Source: an uncultured Eubacteriales bacterium | GTDB taxonomy: Bacteria > Bacillota > Clostridia > Oscillospirales > Oscillospiraceae | NCBI GenBank assembly: GCA_902475515.1 | Contig: CABSAB010000053.1 | Location: 1-7,825 of the forward strand | Direction of reading: 5' to 3' | DNA length: 7,825 nucleotides | In this document: positions 1 through 5,329 of the stretch, piece after piece | How positions within the stretch are numbered: position 1 is the first letter of the stretch | How the letters are laid out: every line of letters begins with the position of its first letter | Notes under the pieces: model-generated | What the model saw: the letters and a program-made list of their open reading frames with translations, nothing else | Database searches by the model: none | What the model was told of the DNA's origin: nothing | Position numbers and translations under genes: made by a program

Positions 1-523
1 GTCCCACCACCTGCTCCTCCAGCCGCAGCTCCGGGGTTCGGAGATGCCGCCGGATCAGACTGGTATTGGTCCGGACCGTCTCCGTAAAGGCGTCCTTGGC
101 CCCCTTGACGGTATTCTCCACCTCTGGCGGAGAAATGGAGCGCTTTTCGCCGGTCTTGACCTCAAAGGCTACGGCATCGCCCTCGGAAAACAGCACCACG
201 CAGAAGCCGTTCACGAGCTTCGATGCTGCCGTGTCCAGGTCCTCCACCCGGCTGGCCACGGCGTTATAGATCACCGCCTCCATGGCCGCCTTTCCGTCCA
301 CCGTGCCGTCGAGCCGCATCAGGGGTTTGACGATAAAATCCGAAATATCCCCGCTGGACACCAAGCCATCGACGGAATATAAATAGACGGTCTGATGGGC
401 CGCGCCCACCGCGAGCTGCCGGGTGTCAAAATCTCCGGCGCCGGAAAAGATCTCAATGAGATTCTCGTGATTCAGCGGCCCGGGATACTTGGGCTGGGGC
501 CGGGGATGGGGTCTGCTTTCCAT
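1..523 (-). CDS. GerA-family spore germination protein (GerAA/SpoVAF type), N-terminal 174 aa, truncated by window edge
   Basis: This is the A-subunit type of a germinant receptor, which sits in the inner spore membrane and works with B and C subunits to sense nutrients; SpoVAF-type paralogs belong to the same family. Read on the minus strand, the frame is open from ATG 523-521 to the left edge, giving 174 residues. The soluble N-terminal domain has the family's VYLYSVDGLVSS-like stretch (about residues 46-57). Its most conserved segment is near 136-169, with KDAFTETVRTNTSLIRRHL-type spacing, the family hallmark. Full-length members have roughly 480-540 residues, so the membrane domain lies outside the window. 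The start is supported by GAGGTG seven bases upstream. The proline-rich tail (residues 4-16) is ordinary for the family. Whether B and C genes follow cannot be seen. The family call is firm, but the paralog is not. Confidence 0.9.
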   Translation of the reverse strand, partial: MESRPHPRPQPKYPGPLNHENLIEIFSGAGDFDTRQLAVGAAHQTVYLYSVDGLVSSGDISDFIVKPLMRLDGTVDGKAAMEAVIYNAVASRVEDLDTAASKLVNGFCVVLFSEGDAVAFEVKTGEKRSISPPEVENTVKGAKDAFTETVRTNTSLIRRHLRTPELRLEEQVVG

Positions 524-541
524 TGGTATTCACCTCATGGA

Positions 542-571
542 AATCATGCCCAATGGCGGAAGAATTTATGC
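542..571 (-). promoter_or_regulatory. Possible sigma-G (forespore) promoter of the GerA-family gene
   Basis: On the minus strand, GCATA (571-567) is followed after exactly 18 bases by CATGATT (548-542). This resembles the Bacillus sigma-G pattern of GCATR, 18 bases, CATnnTA, and gerA operons are classic sigma-G targets. The predicted start would fall near 536, so the transcript would begin almost at the GAGGTG ribosome binding site, an unusually short leader. Assignment is by motif and known regulation only. Confidence 0.45.
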
Positions 572-622
572 ACCGGAGCCGCAGTCCCCTTGACCCCGCC
601 GGGCAATAACCCCATTTTCCGC

Positions 623-651
623 TTGACAAGCTGTGGGTCCTCTGGTAAACT
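623..651 (+). promoter_or_regulatory. Strong extended -10 sigma-A promoter of the DUF2325 gene
   Basis: TTGACA (623-628), a 17-base spacer and TAAACT (646-651), with a TGG extension directly before the -10, make a near-consensus housekeeping promoter. The predicted start near 658 coincides with the left end of the first GTTAG palindrome, so a bound repressor would block initiation. Confidence 0.75.
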
Positions 652-658
652 GTTTATA

Positions 659-674
659 GTTAGTCATAGCTAAC
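659..674 (+). promoter_or_regulatory. Operator-like palindrome 1, GTTAG-N6-CTAAC (DtxR-family style)
   Basis: GTTAGTCATAGCTAAC is a 5+5 perfect inverted repeat placed on the predicted transcription start. The same arms and six-base spacing recur at 705-720. TTAG...CTAA arms are typical of DtxR/IdeR/MntR-type iron or manganese regulators, so a metal-dependent repressor is the best inference. The regulator itself is not in the window. Confidence 0.55.
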
Positions 675-690
675 CCTCAGGGTTGGCTAT
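666..690 (+). other. 11-bp stem-loop in the DUF2325 leader
   Basis: ATAGCTAACCC (666-676) pairs with GGGTTGGCTAT (680-690) around the loop TCA. All positions pair if one U-G wobble is allowed. The left arm shares its bases with palindrome 1. No convincing T-run follows (only TGTTT), so a terminator is doubtful. It may be a leader structure or a degenerate third regulator site. Confidence 0.45.
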
Positions 691-704
691 TGTTTCGCCC
701 AGAA

Positions 705-720
705 GTTAGTTATATCTAAC
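705..720 (+). promoter_or_regulatory. Operator-like palindrome 2, GTTAG-N6-CTAAC
   Basis: GTTAGTTATATCTAAC has the same arms and spacing as the copy at 659-674, 46 bases away. It ends eight bases before the AAGGA ribosome binding site. Two matching copies between promoter and gene argue for a real, possibly cooperative, regulator site. Confidence 0.55.
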
Positions 721-739
721 CCACAAGAAAGGAACTCCT

Positions 740-1024
740 ATGAGCGTCGTTATTATCGGCGGCAACGAATGTATGGTCTGCCGCTATCAAGAGATCTGTA
801 AACGCCACGGCTACCAGGCCAAGGTATTTGCCAAGGAGCACGGCCCCATGAAGAAAAAGATCGGCTCCCCGGACCTGATGATCCTGTTCACAAACACCGT
901 CTCCCACAAGATGGTTATTTGTGCCACCCAGGAGGCCAAGCGCCGCCAGGTGCCTGTGGTGCGGCTGCATTCTTCCAGCGCCTCAGCCCTTCAGCAGGCG
1001 CTGGCGGACCACACCCCCGGCTAA
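740..1024 (+). CDS. DUF2325 domain-containing small protein (94 aa)
   Basis: This is a small cytosolic-looking protein consisting almost entirely of a DUF2325 domain, whose biochemical function I do not know. It opens with a beta strand and glycine turn (SVVIIGGNE), followed by Cys11-x2-Cys14 and Cys20. A basic KVFAKEHGPMKKKIG stretch comes next, then the conserved-looking TNTVSHKMV segment (51-59) with Cys61. The C-terminus is a VPVVRLHSSSASAL strand-helix. The cysteines could bind metal or act as redox sites, but that is inference. AAGGA lies six bases before the ATG. The gene has its own strong promoter and two GTTAG...CTAAC palindromes, suggesting control by a metal-responsive regulator. 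From memory, similar short DUF2325 genes occur near feoAB-type iron genes in Clostridia; no feo gene is visible here. It diverges from the GerA gene, and the nitroreductase downstream has a separate promoter. Confidence 0.85.
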   Translation: MSVVIIGGNECMVCRYQEICKRHGYQAKVFAKEHGPMKKKIGSPDLMILFTNTVSHKMVICATQEAKRRQVPVVRLHSSSASALQQALADHTPG

Positions 1025-1065
1025 GAAAAGTTTTGATTTTGATGCCTCACTTCTTCTTTTGAGGA

Positions 1066-1094
1066 TTGGACCCGGCGGCTTTTTCCCGTATGAT
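1066..1094 (+). promoter_or_regulatory. Sigma-A promoter of the nitroreductase gene
   Basis: TTGGAC (1066-1071), a 17-base spacer and TATGAT (1089-1094) match the housekeeping consensus at 9 of 12 positions. The predicted start near 1101 gives a leader of about 20 bases ending in GGAGG (1112-1116). No convincing terminator separates this from the DUF2325 gene, so read-through from upstream is also possible. Confidence 0.65.
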
Positions 1095-1120
1095 GGAGAA
1101 AAACACATATTGGAGGAATC

Positions 1121-1750
1121 ATGATGCTGCACAACGAGACCATCGACACCATCCTCGCCCGGGAGAGCTGCCTGGATTTCACCGGAGAGCCTGTCTCTGA
1201 CGAGATCATCGAGACCCTGCTCACCGCGGGGCGCTACGCCCCCACCTCCGGCGGCCGCCAGCCCTGGCATTTTACCGCCGTCACCGATCCCAAGATCCTG
1301 GACGACATCTCCTACCTGGTGTACGGAAACTTTTTGGAGATGATGGAGACCATCAAGAAAGAGAGCGAGAAGGGCGGCGTCAAGAAAACGCCCTTCTCCG
1401 GCTACGACGAAAACCCCACCCCCGCCTCGGTGCGCTACAACGCGCCGCTGATCATCATTGTCTCCGGCAGTCCCAAACTGTCCAGCGTCTATCACACCGA
1501 CTGCTGCCTAGCCACCCAGAATATGTACATCGCCGCCCAGTCCCTGGGCCTCTCCTCCCTGTGGTGGGGTGCATTGGAGCGCGGTGGCTTCCACAGCGAA
1601 AAGTGCGCGGAGCTGAAAAAGCTCCTGATCCCAGAGGGCTATGAGGTGGTGTCCGCGTCACTGTTCGGCTATCCCACCCCCGGGGCCACCCGGCAGCCCG
1701 GCCGCGTGGTGGGCTTCCAGCGGGGCGCGGGAGGCGTTTCGCAATTTTAA
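1121..1750 (+). CDS. Nitroreductase-family FMN-dependent oxidoreductase (209 aa)
   Basis: Members of this family bind FMN as dimers and reduce nitro compounds, quinones or other acceptors with NAD(P)H; the substrate here is unknown. Sequence evidence is the N-terminal ARESCLDF segment (13-20), corresponding to the FMN-phosphate RxS motif, and APTSGGRQPWHF (40-51), the usual APSGGNxQPW motif. Further support comes from the APLIIIV strand near 110, the DCCLATQNMYIAAQSLGL helix typical of the family, and a GYP turn near 185. The length is normal. The basic residue often found two positions after RxSx is Leu18 here, which may alter FMN contacts. Two adjacent ATG codons are possible: the first is four bases from GGAGG and the second (1124) seven, so the true protein may lack the first Met. 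A strong terminator follows directly. The gene appears to be a single transcription unit. Confidence 0.88.
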   Translation: MMLHNETIDTILARESCLDFTGEPVSDEIIETLLTAGRYAPTSGGRQPWHFTAVTDPKILDDISYLVYGNFLEMMETIKKESEKGGVKKTPFSGYDENPTPASVRYNAPLIIIVSGSPKLSSVYHTDCCLATQNMYIAAQSLGLSSLWWGALERGGFHSEKCAELKKLLIPEGYEVVSASLFGYPTPGATRQPGRVVGFQRGAGGVSQF

Positions 1751-1758
1751 AACAGACA

Positions 1759-1806
1759 GGCTGCCCGCGATATCCAAGCAGAACGGATATCTCGGGCAGC
1801 CTTTTA
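1759..1806 (+). terminator. Rho-independent terminator after the nitroreductase gene
   Basis: A 17-base left arm (1759-1775) and right arm (1785-1801) pair with a single mismatch around a nine-base loop, followed by TTTT. It begins eight bases after the stop codon. Confidence 0.9.
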
Positions 1807-1832
1807 ACCATAACCATCAATGCCAGTATAAC
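1804..1832 (+). promoter_or_regulatory. Weak candidate promoter for the XRE regulator gene
   Basis: TTAACC (1804-1809), 17 bases, TATAAC (1827-1832). The spacing is right and both boxes are partial matches. It would give a leader of about 85 bases. No better promoter was found in this AT-rich gap, so the call is tentative. Confidence 0.3.
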
Positions 1833-1892
1833 ATTCTTTTTTAGAAAAATCAACTACTTAAACACATTGTCAACCACATAAATACCTTCATT

Positions 1893-1905
1893 GGGTACAC
1901 TACCC
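1893..1905 (+). promoter_or_regulatory. Short palindrome GGGTA-CAC-TACCC upstream of the XRE gene
   Basis: This is a perfect 5+5 inverted repeat with a three-base centre, ending 18 bases before the XRE start codon and just ahead of its AAAGGA ribosome binding site. XRE/Cro regulators often bind short palindromes at their own gene, so autoregulation is a reasonable guess, though only one copy is seen. Confidence 0.35.
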
Positions 1906-1923
1906 GTGAAAGGATGTTTTGAT

Positions 1924-2208
1924 ATGGTTGATTTCGGAAAGCGCCTGCGGGCCCTTCGCCTGCGGGACAACCTGACCCAGAAGCAGCTGGCGGCTCGGAT
2001 CGGCCTGACCAAATCCGTGATCTCCGCTTATGAGACCGGTCTGCGGCTGCCATCCTATGATGTGCTGCTGCAATTTTCACGCATTTTCAAGGTCTCCACC
2101 GACCACCTGCTGGGGGCAACTCCCAGCGGCAGCGCCACTCTGGACCTCTCCCAGTTGACCCCGGCCCAGCGGGAAGCACTCCGGCAGCTGGTGGCGGCCA
2201 TGCAATAG
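1924..2208 (+). CDS. XRE/Cro-type helix-turn-helix transcriptional regulator (94 aa)
   Basis: This is a small DNA-binding protein made of one Cro/C1-type HTH domain (about residues 5-62) and a short helical tail. The signature is clear: FGKRLRALR, LTQKQLAARIGLTKSVISAYETG (recognition helix near 29-37), then LPSYDVLLQFSRIFKVSTDHLLG. The tail LTPAQREALRQLVAAM (78-93) looks like an amphipathic helix that may support dimerisation. There is no sensor or peptidase domain. ATG 1924 is preferred over an in-frame TTG at 1891 because AAAGGA (1909-1914) lies nine bases upstream and the HTH domain begins at once. The gene sits between two terminators and is probably monocistronic; the convergent patatin gene and the nitroreductase are possible but unproven targets. 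The family call is firm. Confidence 0.9.
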   Translation: MVDFGKRLRALRLRDNLTQKQLAARIGLTKSVISAYETGLRLPSYDVLLQFSRIFKVSTDHLLGATPSGSATLDLSQLTPAQREALRQLVAAMQ

Positions 2209-2213
2209 CGGTG

Positions 2214-2254
2214 ATGCCCGCCGAAGGCTCGACGCCCGCGGCGGGCATTATTTA
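2214..2254 (+). terminator. Terminator between the convergent XRE and patatin genes
   Basis: ATGCCCGCCG (2214-2223) pairs perfectly with CGGCGGGCAT (2239-2248) across a 15-base loop, followed by TATTTAT. The T-rich tail favours the plus (XRE) direction. The stem could also slow transcription arriving from the patatin gene, but there is no T-run on that strand. Confidence 0.7.
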
Positions 2255-3103
2255 TGCTTGCAGATATTCCCGGACCTGGTTAAAATACTTTTCTCCATCC
2301 TGCCGGCCCTGGGCATAGCCGGCCTTCAGCTTCTCCACATCCCGCTCCAGCTTGCCGATGGGAAGCTCCGTTTTCGGCTGGATGACCAGGACCCGGCCCT
2401 CCCGCTCCAGCCGGGCCAGCTCCTCCCGCTCGGCGGCGTAGATGTCCGCCTCGTTCCGGATGTTTTCAAGCAGCTTGGGATACGCCCGGTAAAGCCGCCG
2501 GGCCAGATGTAAAATTGCCGGCTTTGGCGGACTTTTCCGGTAGCCGATGCCCCGGGTCAGTACCACCACCACCCGGTCATACTCCGGGTGCTCCCGCAGG
2601 AAGCCCAGAGGTAGATGAAGGCCCGTGCCGCCGTCCAGATAAAATTCTCCGCCGATCTTCACCTTTCGGCAGAAAAAGGGCATGGAGGAGGACGCCGCCA
2701 CGGCCGTGAGAATGTCCTCAGTCTCGTCCCGGTCTATGTATTCCTGCTCTCCCGTGCGGCAGTTCACCGCCACGGCGTAGAATTTCATCCCGCTGTGACA
2801 GAAGGTCTCCCCGTCAAAGGGATACCGGTCCTGGACCTCCCGGAGGATAAAATCGAACCCCACCAGATTGTGCTCCCGGCGGAGGGCCTGCACCCCCACA
2901 TAGCGGGGGTCCATGCCATAGGTCAGGACGATATCCCGGCTGCGGCCCGGCTGCTTTGCCACATAGCCCAGGCCATTGAGGCTCCCGGCGGAGACCCCCA
3001 CCACGCAGTCGGGGTACACATCATGCTCCATAAACACATCCAAAACCCCAGAGGTATAAATGCCCCGATAGGAGCCGCCCTCCAGCAGCATCACGCTTTT
3101 CAT
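2252..3103 (-). CDS. Patatin-like phospholipase, YjjU-type (283 aa)
   Basis: This is a predicted serine acyl hydrolase of the patatin family that cleaves acyl chains from lipids with a Ser-Asp dyad. No signal peptide or membrane segment is seen, so it is probably cytosolic or peripheral. The oxyanion-hole glycines are in EGGSYRG (8-14), the nucleophile is Ser38 in GVSAG (36-40), and the partner Asp157 is in LDGGTGLHLP (156-165). The charged C-terminal region (about 200-280, including LPIGKLERDVEKLKAGYAQG) matches the extension of YjjU-like bacterial patatins. Catalytic motifs and length are complete. GGAGGG lies about six bases before the ATG. The gene has its own sigma-A promoter, diverges from the ene-reductase gene and ends beside the XRE gene terminator. 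The physiological lipid is unknown. Confidence 0.9.
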   Translation of the reverse strand: MKSVMLLEGGSYRGIYTSGVLDVFMEHDVYPDCVVGVSAGSLNGLGYVAKQPGRSRDIVLTYGMDPRYVGVQALRREHNLVGFDFILREVQDRYPFDGETFCHSGMKFYAVAVNCRTGEQEYIDRDETEDILTAVAASSSMPFFCRKVKIGGEFYLDGGTGLHLPLGFLREHPEYDRVVVVLTRGIGYRKSPPKPAILHLARRLYRAYPKLLENIRNEADIYAAEREELARLEREGRVLVIQPKTELPIGKLERDVEKLKAGYAQGRQDGEKYFNQVREYLQA

Positions 3104-3142
3104 GCTCTGCCCTCCATGGAATCAATATTGTCTATATATATT

Positions 3143-3172
3143 ATGATACTCCATTTCGGCACCGGCTGTCAA
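3143..3172 (-). promoter_or_regulatory. Sigma-A promoter of the patatin gene
   Basis: On the minus strand, TTGACA (3172-3167) is followed after 18 bases by TATCAT (3148-3143), then an AT-rich stretch. The -35 is a perfect match and the -10 matches at 5 of 6 positions. The predicted start lies about 35 bases before the ATG. Confidence 0.7.
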
Positions 3173-3214
3173 CGGGGCTGCAAAGGTCACATATGGTAGG
3201 CTCCGCCCCGTTTT
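3171..3214. repeat. Inverted repeat AACGGGGC...GCCCCGTT between divergent promoters
   Basis: The eight-base arms at 3171-3178 and 3205-3212 match perfectly across 26 bases. The left end touches the patatin -35 box. It could be a weak structure or a shared operator; with one copy and a long loop, no function is assigned. Confidence 0.3.
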
Positions 3215-3219
3215 ACACG

Positions 3220-3248
3220 TTGATTTCTCTGGGGCTTTTCCCTATAAT
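3220..3248 (+). promoter_or_regulatory. Sigma-A promoter of the ene-reductase gene
   Basis: TTGATT (3220-3225), 17 bases, TATAAT (3243-3248): a perfect -10 and a 4 of 6 match in the -35. The predicted start near 3255 leaves a leader of about 40 bases carrying AAGGAG (3283-3288). Confidence 0.75.
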
Positions 3249-3265
3249 TAAGCTATCGAATTATA
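3243..3265 (+). promoter_or_regulatory. Inverted repeat TATAATT-N9-AATTATA over the -10 and start site
   Basis: Seven-base arms match perfectly around AAGCTATCG. The left arm contains the -10 box and the right arm lies just past the expected transcription start, the classic place for a repressor. AT-rich arms this short can also arise by chance. Confidence 0.4.
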
Positions 3266-3296
3266 TCCCATACTATATATTTAAGGAGTGTTTCCT

Positions 3297-5225
3297 ATGC
3301 TAAGCCGCTACGCGAATCTTCTCTCCCCCTTCCAGGTGGGGAATGTGGTGTTCCGGAACCGTATGTTCACGGCCCCCATGGGGCTCCATGCCCTCCAGGG
3401 CGGCGAGCTGTATCCCACCGAGGCCATCATCACCCATTATGCCAACAAGGCCAAGGGCGGCGCTGCCGTGGTGACCTGCTCCGGCACCGGGGCGTATCCC
3501 GTTACCCCGGATCAGGACCACATGGCCTATGACCTGTACATCGGTCATTCCCAGCACTATTTAGCCCAGCTGGCGGACGCCATCCACTTCTACGGGGCCA
3601 AGGCCTCCATGGAGATCCAGGCGGCCACCAGGGAGGCGGGCTATTACGTCTCCGGCGGGCTGATGGTCCCCGGCCCCGGCATGGTCCCCGGTCAGCCCAC
3701 CAAAGAACTGACGAAAGAGATGCTGGAGGACATCAAGCAGAATCTGAAGGATCAGGTGAAGATCTTAAAGCGCATCGGCTTTGACATGTGCATGCTCCAC
3801 ATGGCCTACGACATGGGTTTGTTCGGCGGCTTTTTGAGCCTGAAAACCAACCAGCGCACCGATGAATACGGCCCCCAGAGCCTGGAAAACCGCCTGCGTT
3901 TCCTCAACGAATGCTGCGACGCCATCCATGAAGCTGCGGGAAAGGACTTCCTCATTGAGCTCCGCATGAGCGGCGAGCTGCCCGAGGGGGCGGGCTTCAC
4001 CATCGACGACGCCTGCGAAATGGCGAAAATCGTGGAGGGCCACGCGGACATCCTCCACGTCCACGCTGGCACCGGCTGGCAGGCCCACTGTATGAGCTTT
4101 GAGCCGGACACCCCCAACCTCTGGATGGCCCAGAAAATCAAGGAGAGCGGCGCCAAGATCCCCGTGCTCACCATCGGCGGTTATCAGGACTTGGACGAGA
4201 TGGAAGCGGCCATTGCAGAGGGCAAGGCGGACCTCATTTCCATGGCCCGTGGCTGGCTGGCGGACCCGAATCTGGGCACCAAGGCCTACGAGGGTCGCGG
4301 CGAGGACGTGGTCCCCTGCGTGAAATGTATGCGCTGCCACGATTCCGCCTGTATCGACGGCATCACCTTTGTATGTACCGTGAACCCCGTCATGGGCATC
4401 GAGCACAAGCTGGAGCAAATCGATAAACCTGCTGCACATTCCAAAAAGGTCGCCGTCATCGGCGGCGGTCCCGCGGGTATGCAGGCGGCTATCACCTGCG
4501 CGGAGCGCGGCCACACCGTTACGCTGTTTGAGGAAAAGGAAACCCTGGGCGGTCAGCTGAATTTTGCGGACTATGCGGAGTTTAAGCACTCCCTGGCCAA
4601 GTACAAGGACTGGCTCATCTATCAGCTGCAAAAATCCTCTGTGGATGTAGCCCTGGGCGTGAAAGCCACCCGGGAGATGCTGGTTCAGGGGAACTACGAC
4701 GTGGTCATTGCCGCCCTGGGCGCCACGCCGCTGATCCTCCCCATCCCCGGAGCGGATTCGGCCATTCCCGCCTGCGACGTCTACGGCCACGAGGATGCTC
4801 TGGGCAAAAACGTGGTAGTCATCGGTGGCGGCCAGGTGGGCTGCGAGACGGCGCTGCATCTGGTGCAAAAGGGTCACGATGTGACCGTGCTGGAGATGCA
4901 GGAGAAGGTTCTCATGGACGCTTCCGCCTCCTATAAGAACCGCCTCACCCGGAACATGGGCTATCACGAAAATCTCAAGACGGTCACCGGCGGCCGCTGC
5001 ACGGCGATCTCTGAAACCGGCGTTTCCTATGTGGCTGCCGACGGGACCGAGCAGGTGCTCCCCGCCGATTCTGTGGTCATGGCGGCGGGCATGCGGCCCC
5101 GCCAGGCGGACGCCACGGCCCTGTACGATCCCGCCTACCGGCTCTACACCGTGGGGGACTGCGACAGGGCCGCAAATGTGCAAAAGGCTATCCGCGCCGC
5201 ATTTTCCGCGGCTATCTCCATCTGA
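3297..5225 (+). CDS. NADH:flavin oxidoreductase / 2,4-dienoyl-CoA reductase-like FMN, [4Fe-4S], FAD enzyme (642 aa)
   Basis: This resembles FadH, 2-enoate reductase and BaiCD/BaiH-type ene-reductases. NAD(P)H reduces FAD, electrons pass through a [4Fe-4S] cluster to FMN, and an activated C=C bond is reduced. The order is an old-yellow-enzyme TIM barrel (about 5-335), including LLSPFQVG, RNRMFTAPMG and TNQRTDEYG (185-192), then a cysteine cluster (341-360). An FAD site GGGPAG (389-394), an NAD(P)H site GGGQVG (510-515) and a C-terminal TVGDC (618-622) follow. The usual HAAHGYL active-site motif reads LHMAYDMGL (167-175), so the second His and the Tyr are replaced. The cysteines are at 341, 344, 347, 352 and 360 rather than the usual C-x2-C-x3-C-x11-C. 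ATG 3297 is chosen over GTG 3288 because that GTG overlaps AAGGAG. The gene is monocistronic. The substrate is unknown; steroid, bile acid, bilin, enoate or aromatic compounds are all possible. Confidence 0.9.
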   Translation: MLSRYANLLSPFQVGNVVFRNRMFTAPMGLHALQGGELYPTEAIITHYANKAKGGAAVVTCSGTGAYPVTPDQDHMAYDLYIGHSQHYLAQLADAIHFYGAKASMEIQAATREAGYYVSGGLMVPGPGMVPGQPTKELTKEMLEDIKQNLKDQVKILKRIGFDMCMLHMAYDMGLFGGFLSLKTNQRTDEYGPQSLENRLRFLNECCDAIHEAAGKDFLIELRMSGELPEGAGFTIDDACEMAKIVEGHADILHVHAGTGWQAHCMSFEPDTPNLWMAQKIKESGAKIPVLTIGGYQDLDEMEAAIAEGKADLISMARGWLADPNLGTKAYEGRGEDVVPCVKCMRCHDSACIDGITFVCTVNPVMGIEHKLEQIDKPAAHSKKVAVIGGGPAGMQAAITCAERGHTVTLFEEKETLGGQLNFADYAEFKHSLAKYKDWLIYQLQKSSVDVALGVKATREMLVQGNYDVVIAALGATPLILPIPGADSAIPACDVYGHEDALGKNVVVIGGGQVGCETALHLVQKGHDVTVLEMQEKVLMDASASYKNRLTRNMGYHENLKTVTGGRCTAISETGVSYVAADGTEQVLPADSVVMAAGMRPRQADATALYDPAYRLYTVGDCDRAANVQKAIRAAFSAAISI

Positions 5226-5233
5226 GCAAAAAG

Positions 5234-5278
5234 CGGGCTGTCCCGGGCCATCCCCGGGGCAGCCCGTTGATTTTTATT
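5234..5278 (+). terminator. Strong Rho-independent terminator after the ene-reductase gene
   Basis: A 14-base left arm (5234-5247) and right arm (5253-5266) pair with one G-U wobble around CCATC, then TTGATTTTTATT. It starts nine bases after the stop codon. Its GGGCTG...CAGCCC core echoes the nitroreductase terminator. Confidence 0.92.
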
Positions 5279-5300
5279 GCGATTCCCCCGCATTTATGAT
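5272..5300 (+). promoter_or_regulatory. Tentative promoter for the phospholipase C-like/deaminase operon
   Basis: TATGAT (5295-5300) is a good -10. The best-spaced -35 is TTTATT (5272-5277, 17 bases), which is weak and overlaps the terminator tail. The strong upstream terminator implies a promoter must lie here, so the -10 is more believable than the -35. Confidence 0.4.
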
Positions 5301-5329
5301 ACATTTTAAGGTGAAAGGAGGGGCTTTTC

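Noticed and set aside
44..673. Plus-strand open frames across the GerA gene and its upstream region
   Set aside because: The minus-strand frame carries the conserved GerA motif; the plus-strand frames have no domains or convincing ribosome binding sites.
1031..1063. Terminator after the DUF2325 gene
   Set aside because: Only a 5-bp CCTCA/TGAGG repeat without a T-run downstream is present, too weak to call.
983..1495. 170-codon minus-strand open frame opposite the DUF2325 and nitroreductase genes
   Set aside because: It overlaps two supported genes and their promoter, and its translation is low-complexity Gly/Asp/Val-rich with no domain.
2615..3199. 194-codon plus-strand open frame opposite the patatin gene
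   Set aside because: Shadow of the patatin gene, whose catalytic motifs are intact on the minus strand; it also runs through the patatin promoter.
3765..5183. 472-codon minus-strand open frame opposite the ene-reductase gene
   Set aside because: It is the antisense of a clearly real enzyme. Its predicted protein is rich in His/Gly/Val with no recognisable domain, as expected from GC-rich third positions, and it has no plausible promoter or ribosome binding site.
3297..5225. Assignment of the ene-reductase as bilirubin reductase or as BaiCD/BaiH
   Set aside because: Overall architecture fits the broad family, but the active-site motif differs from what I remember of these enzymes and no bile-acid or bilin genes are nearby, so no gene symbol is given.
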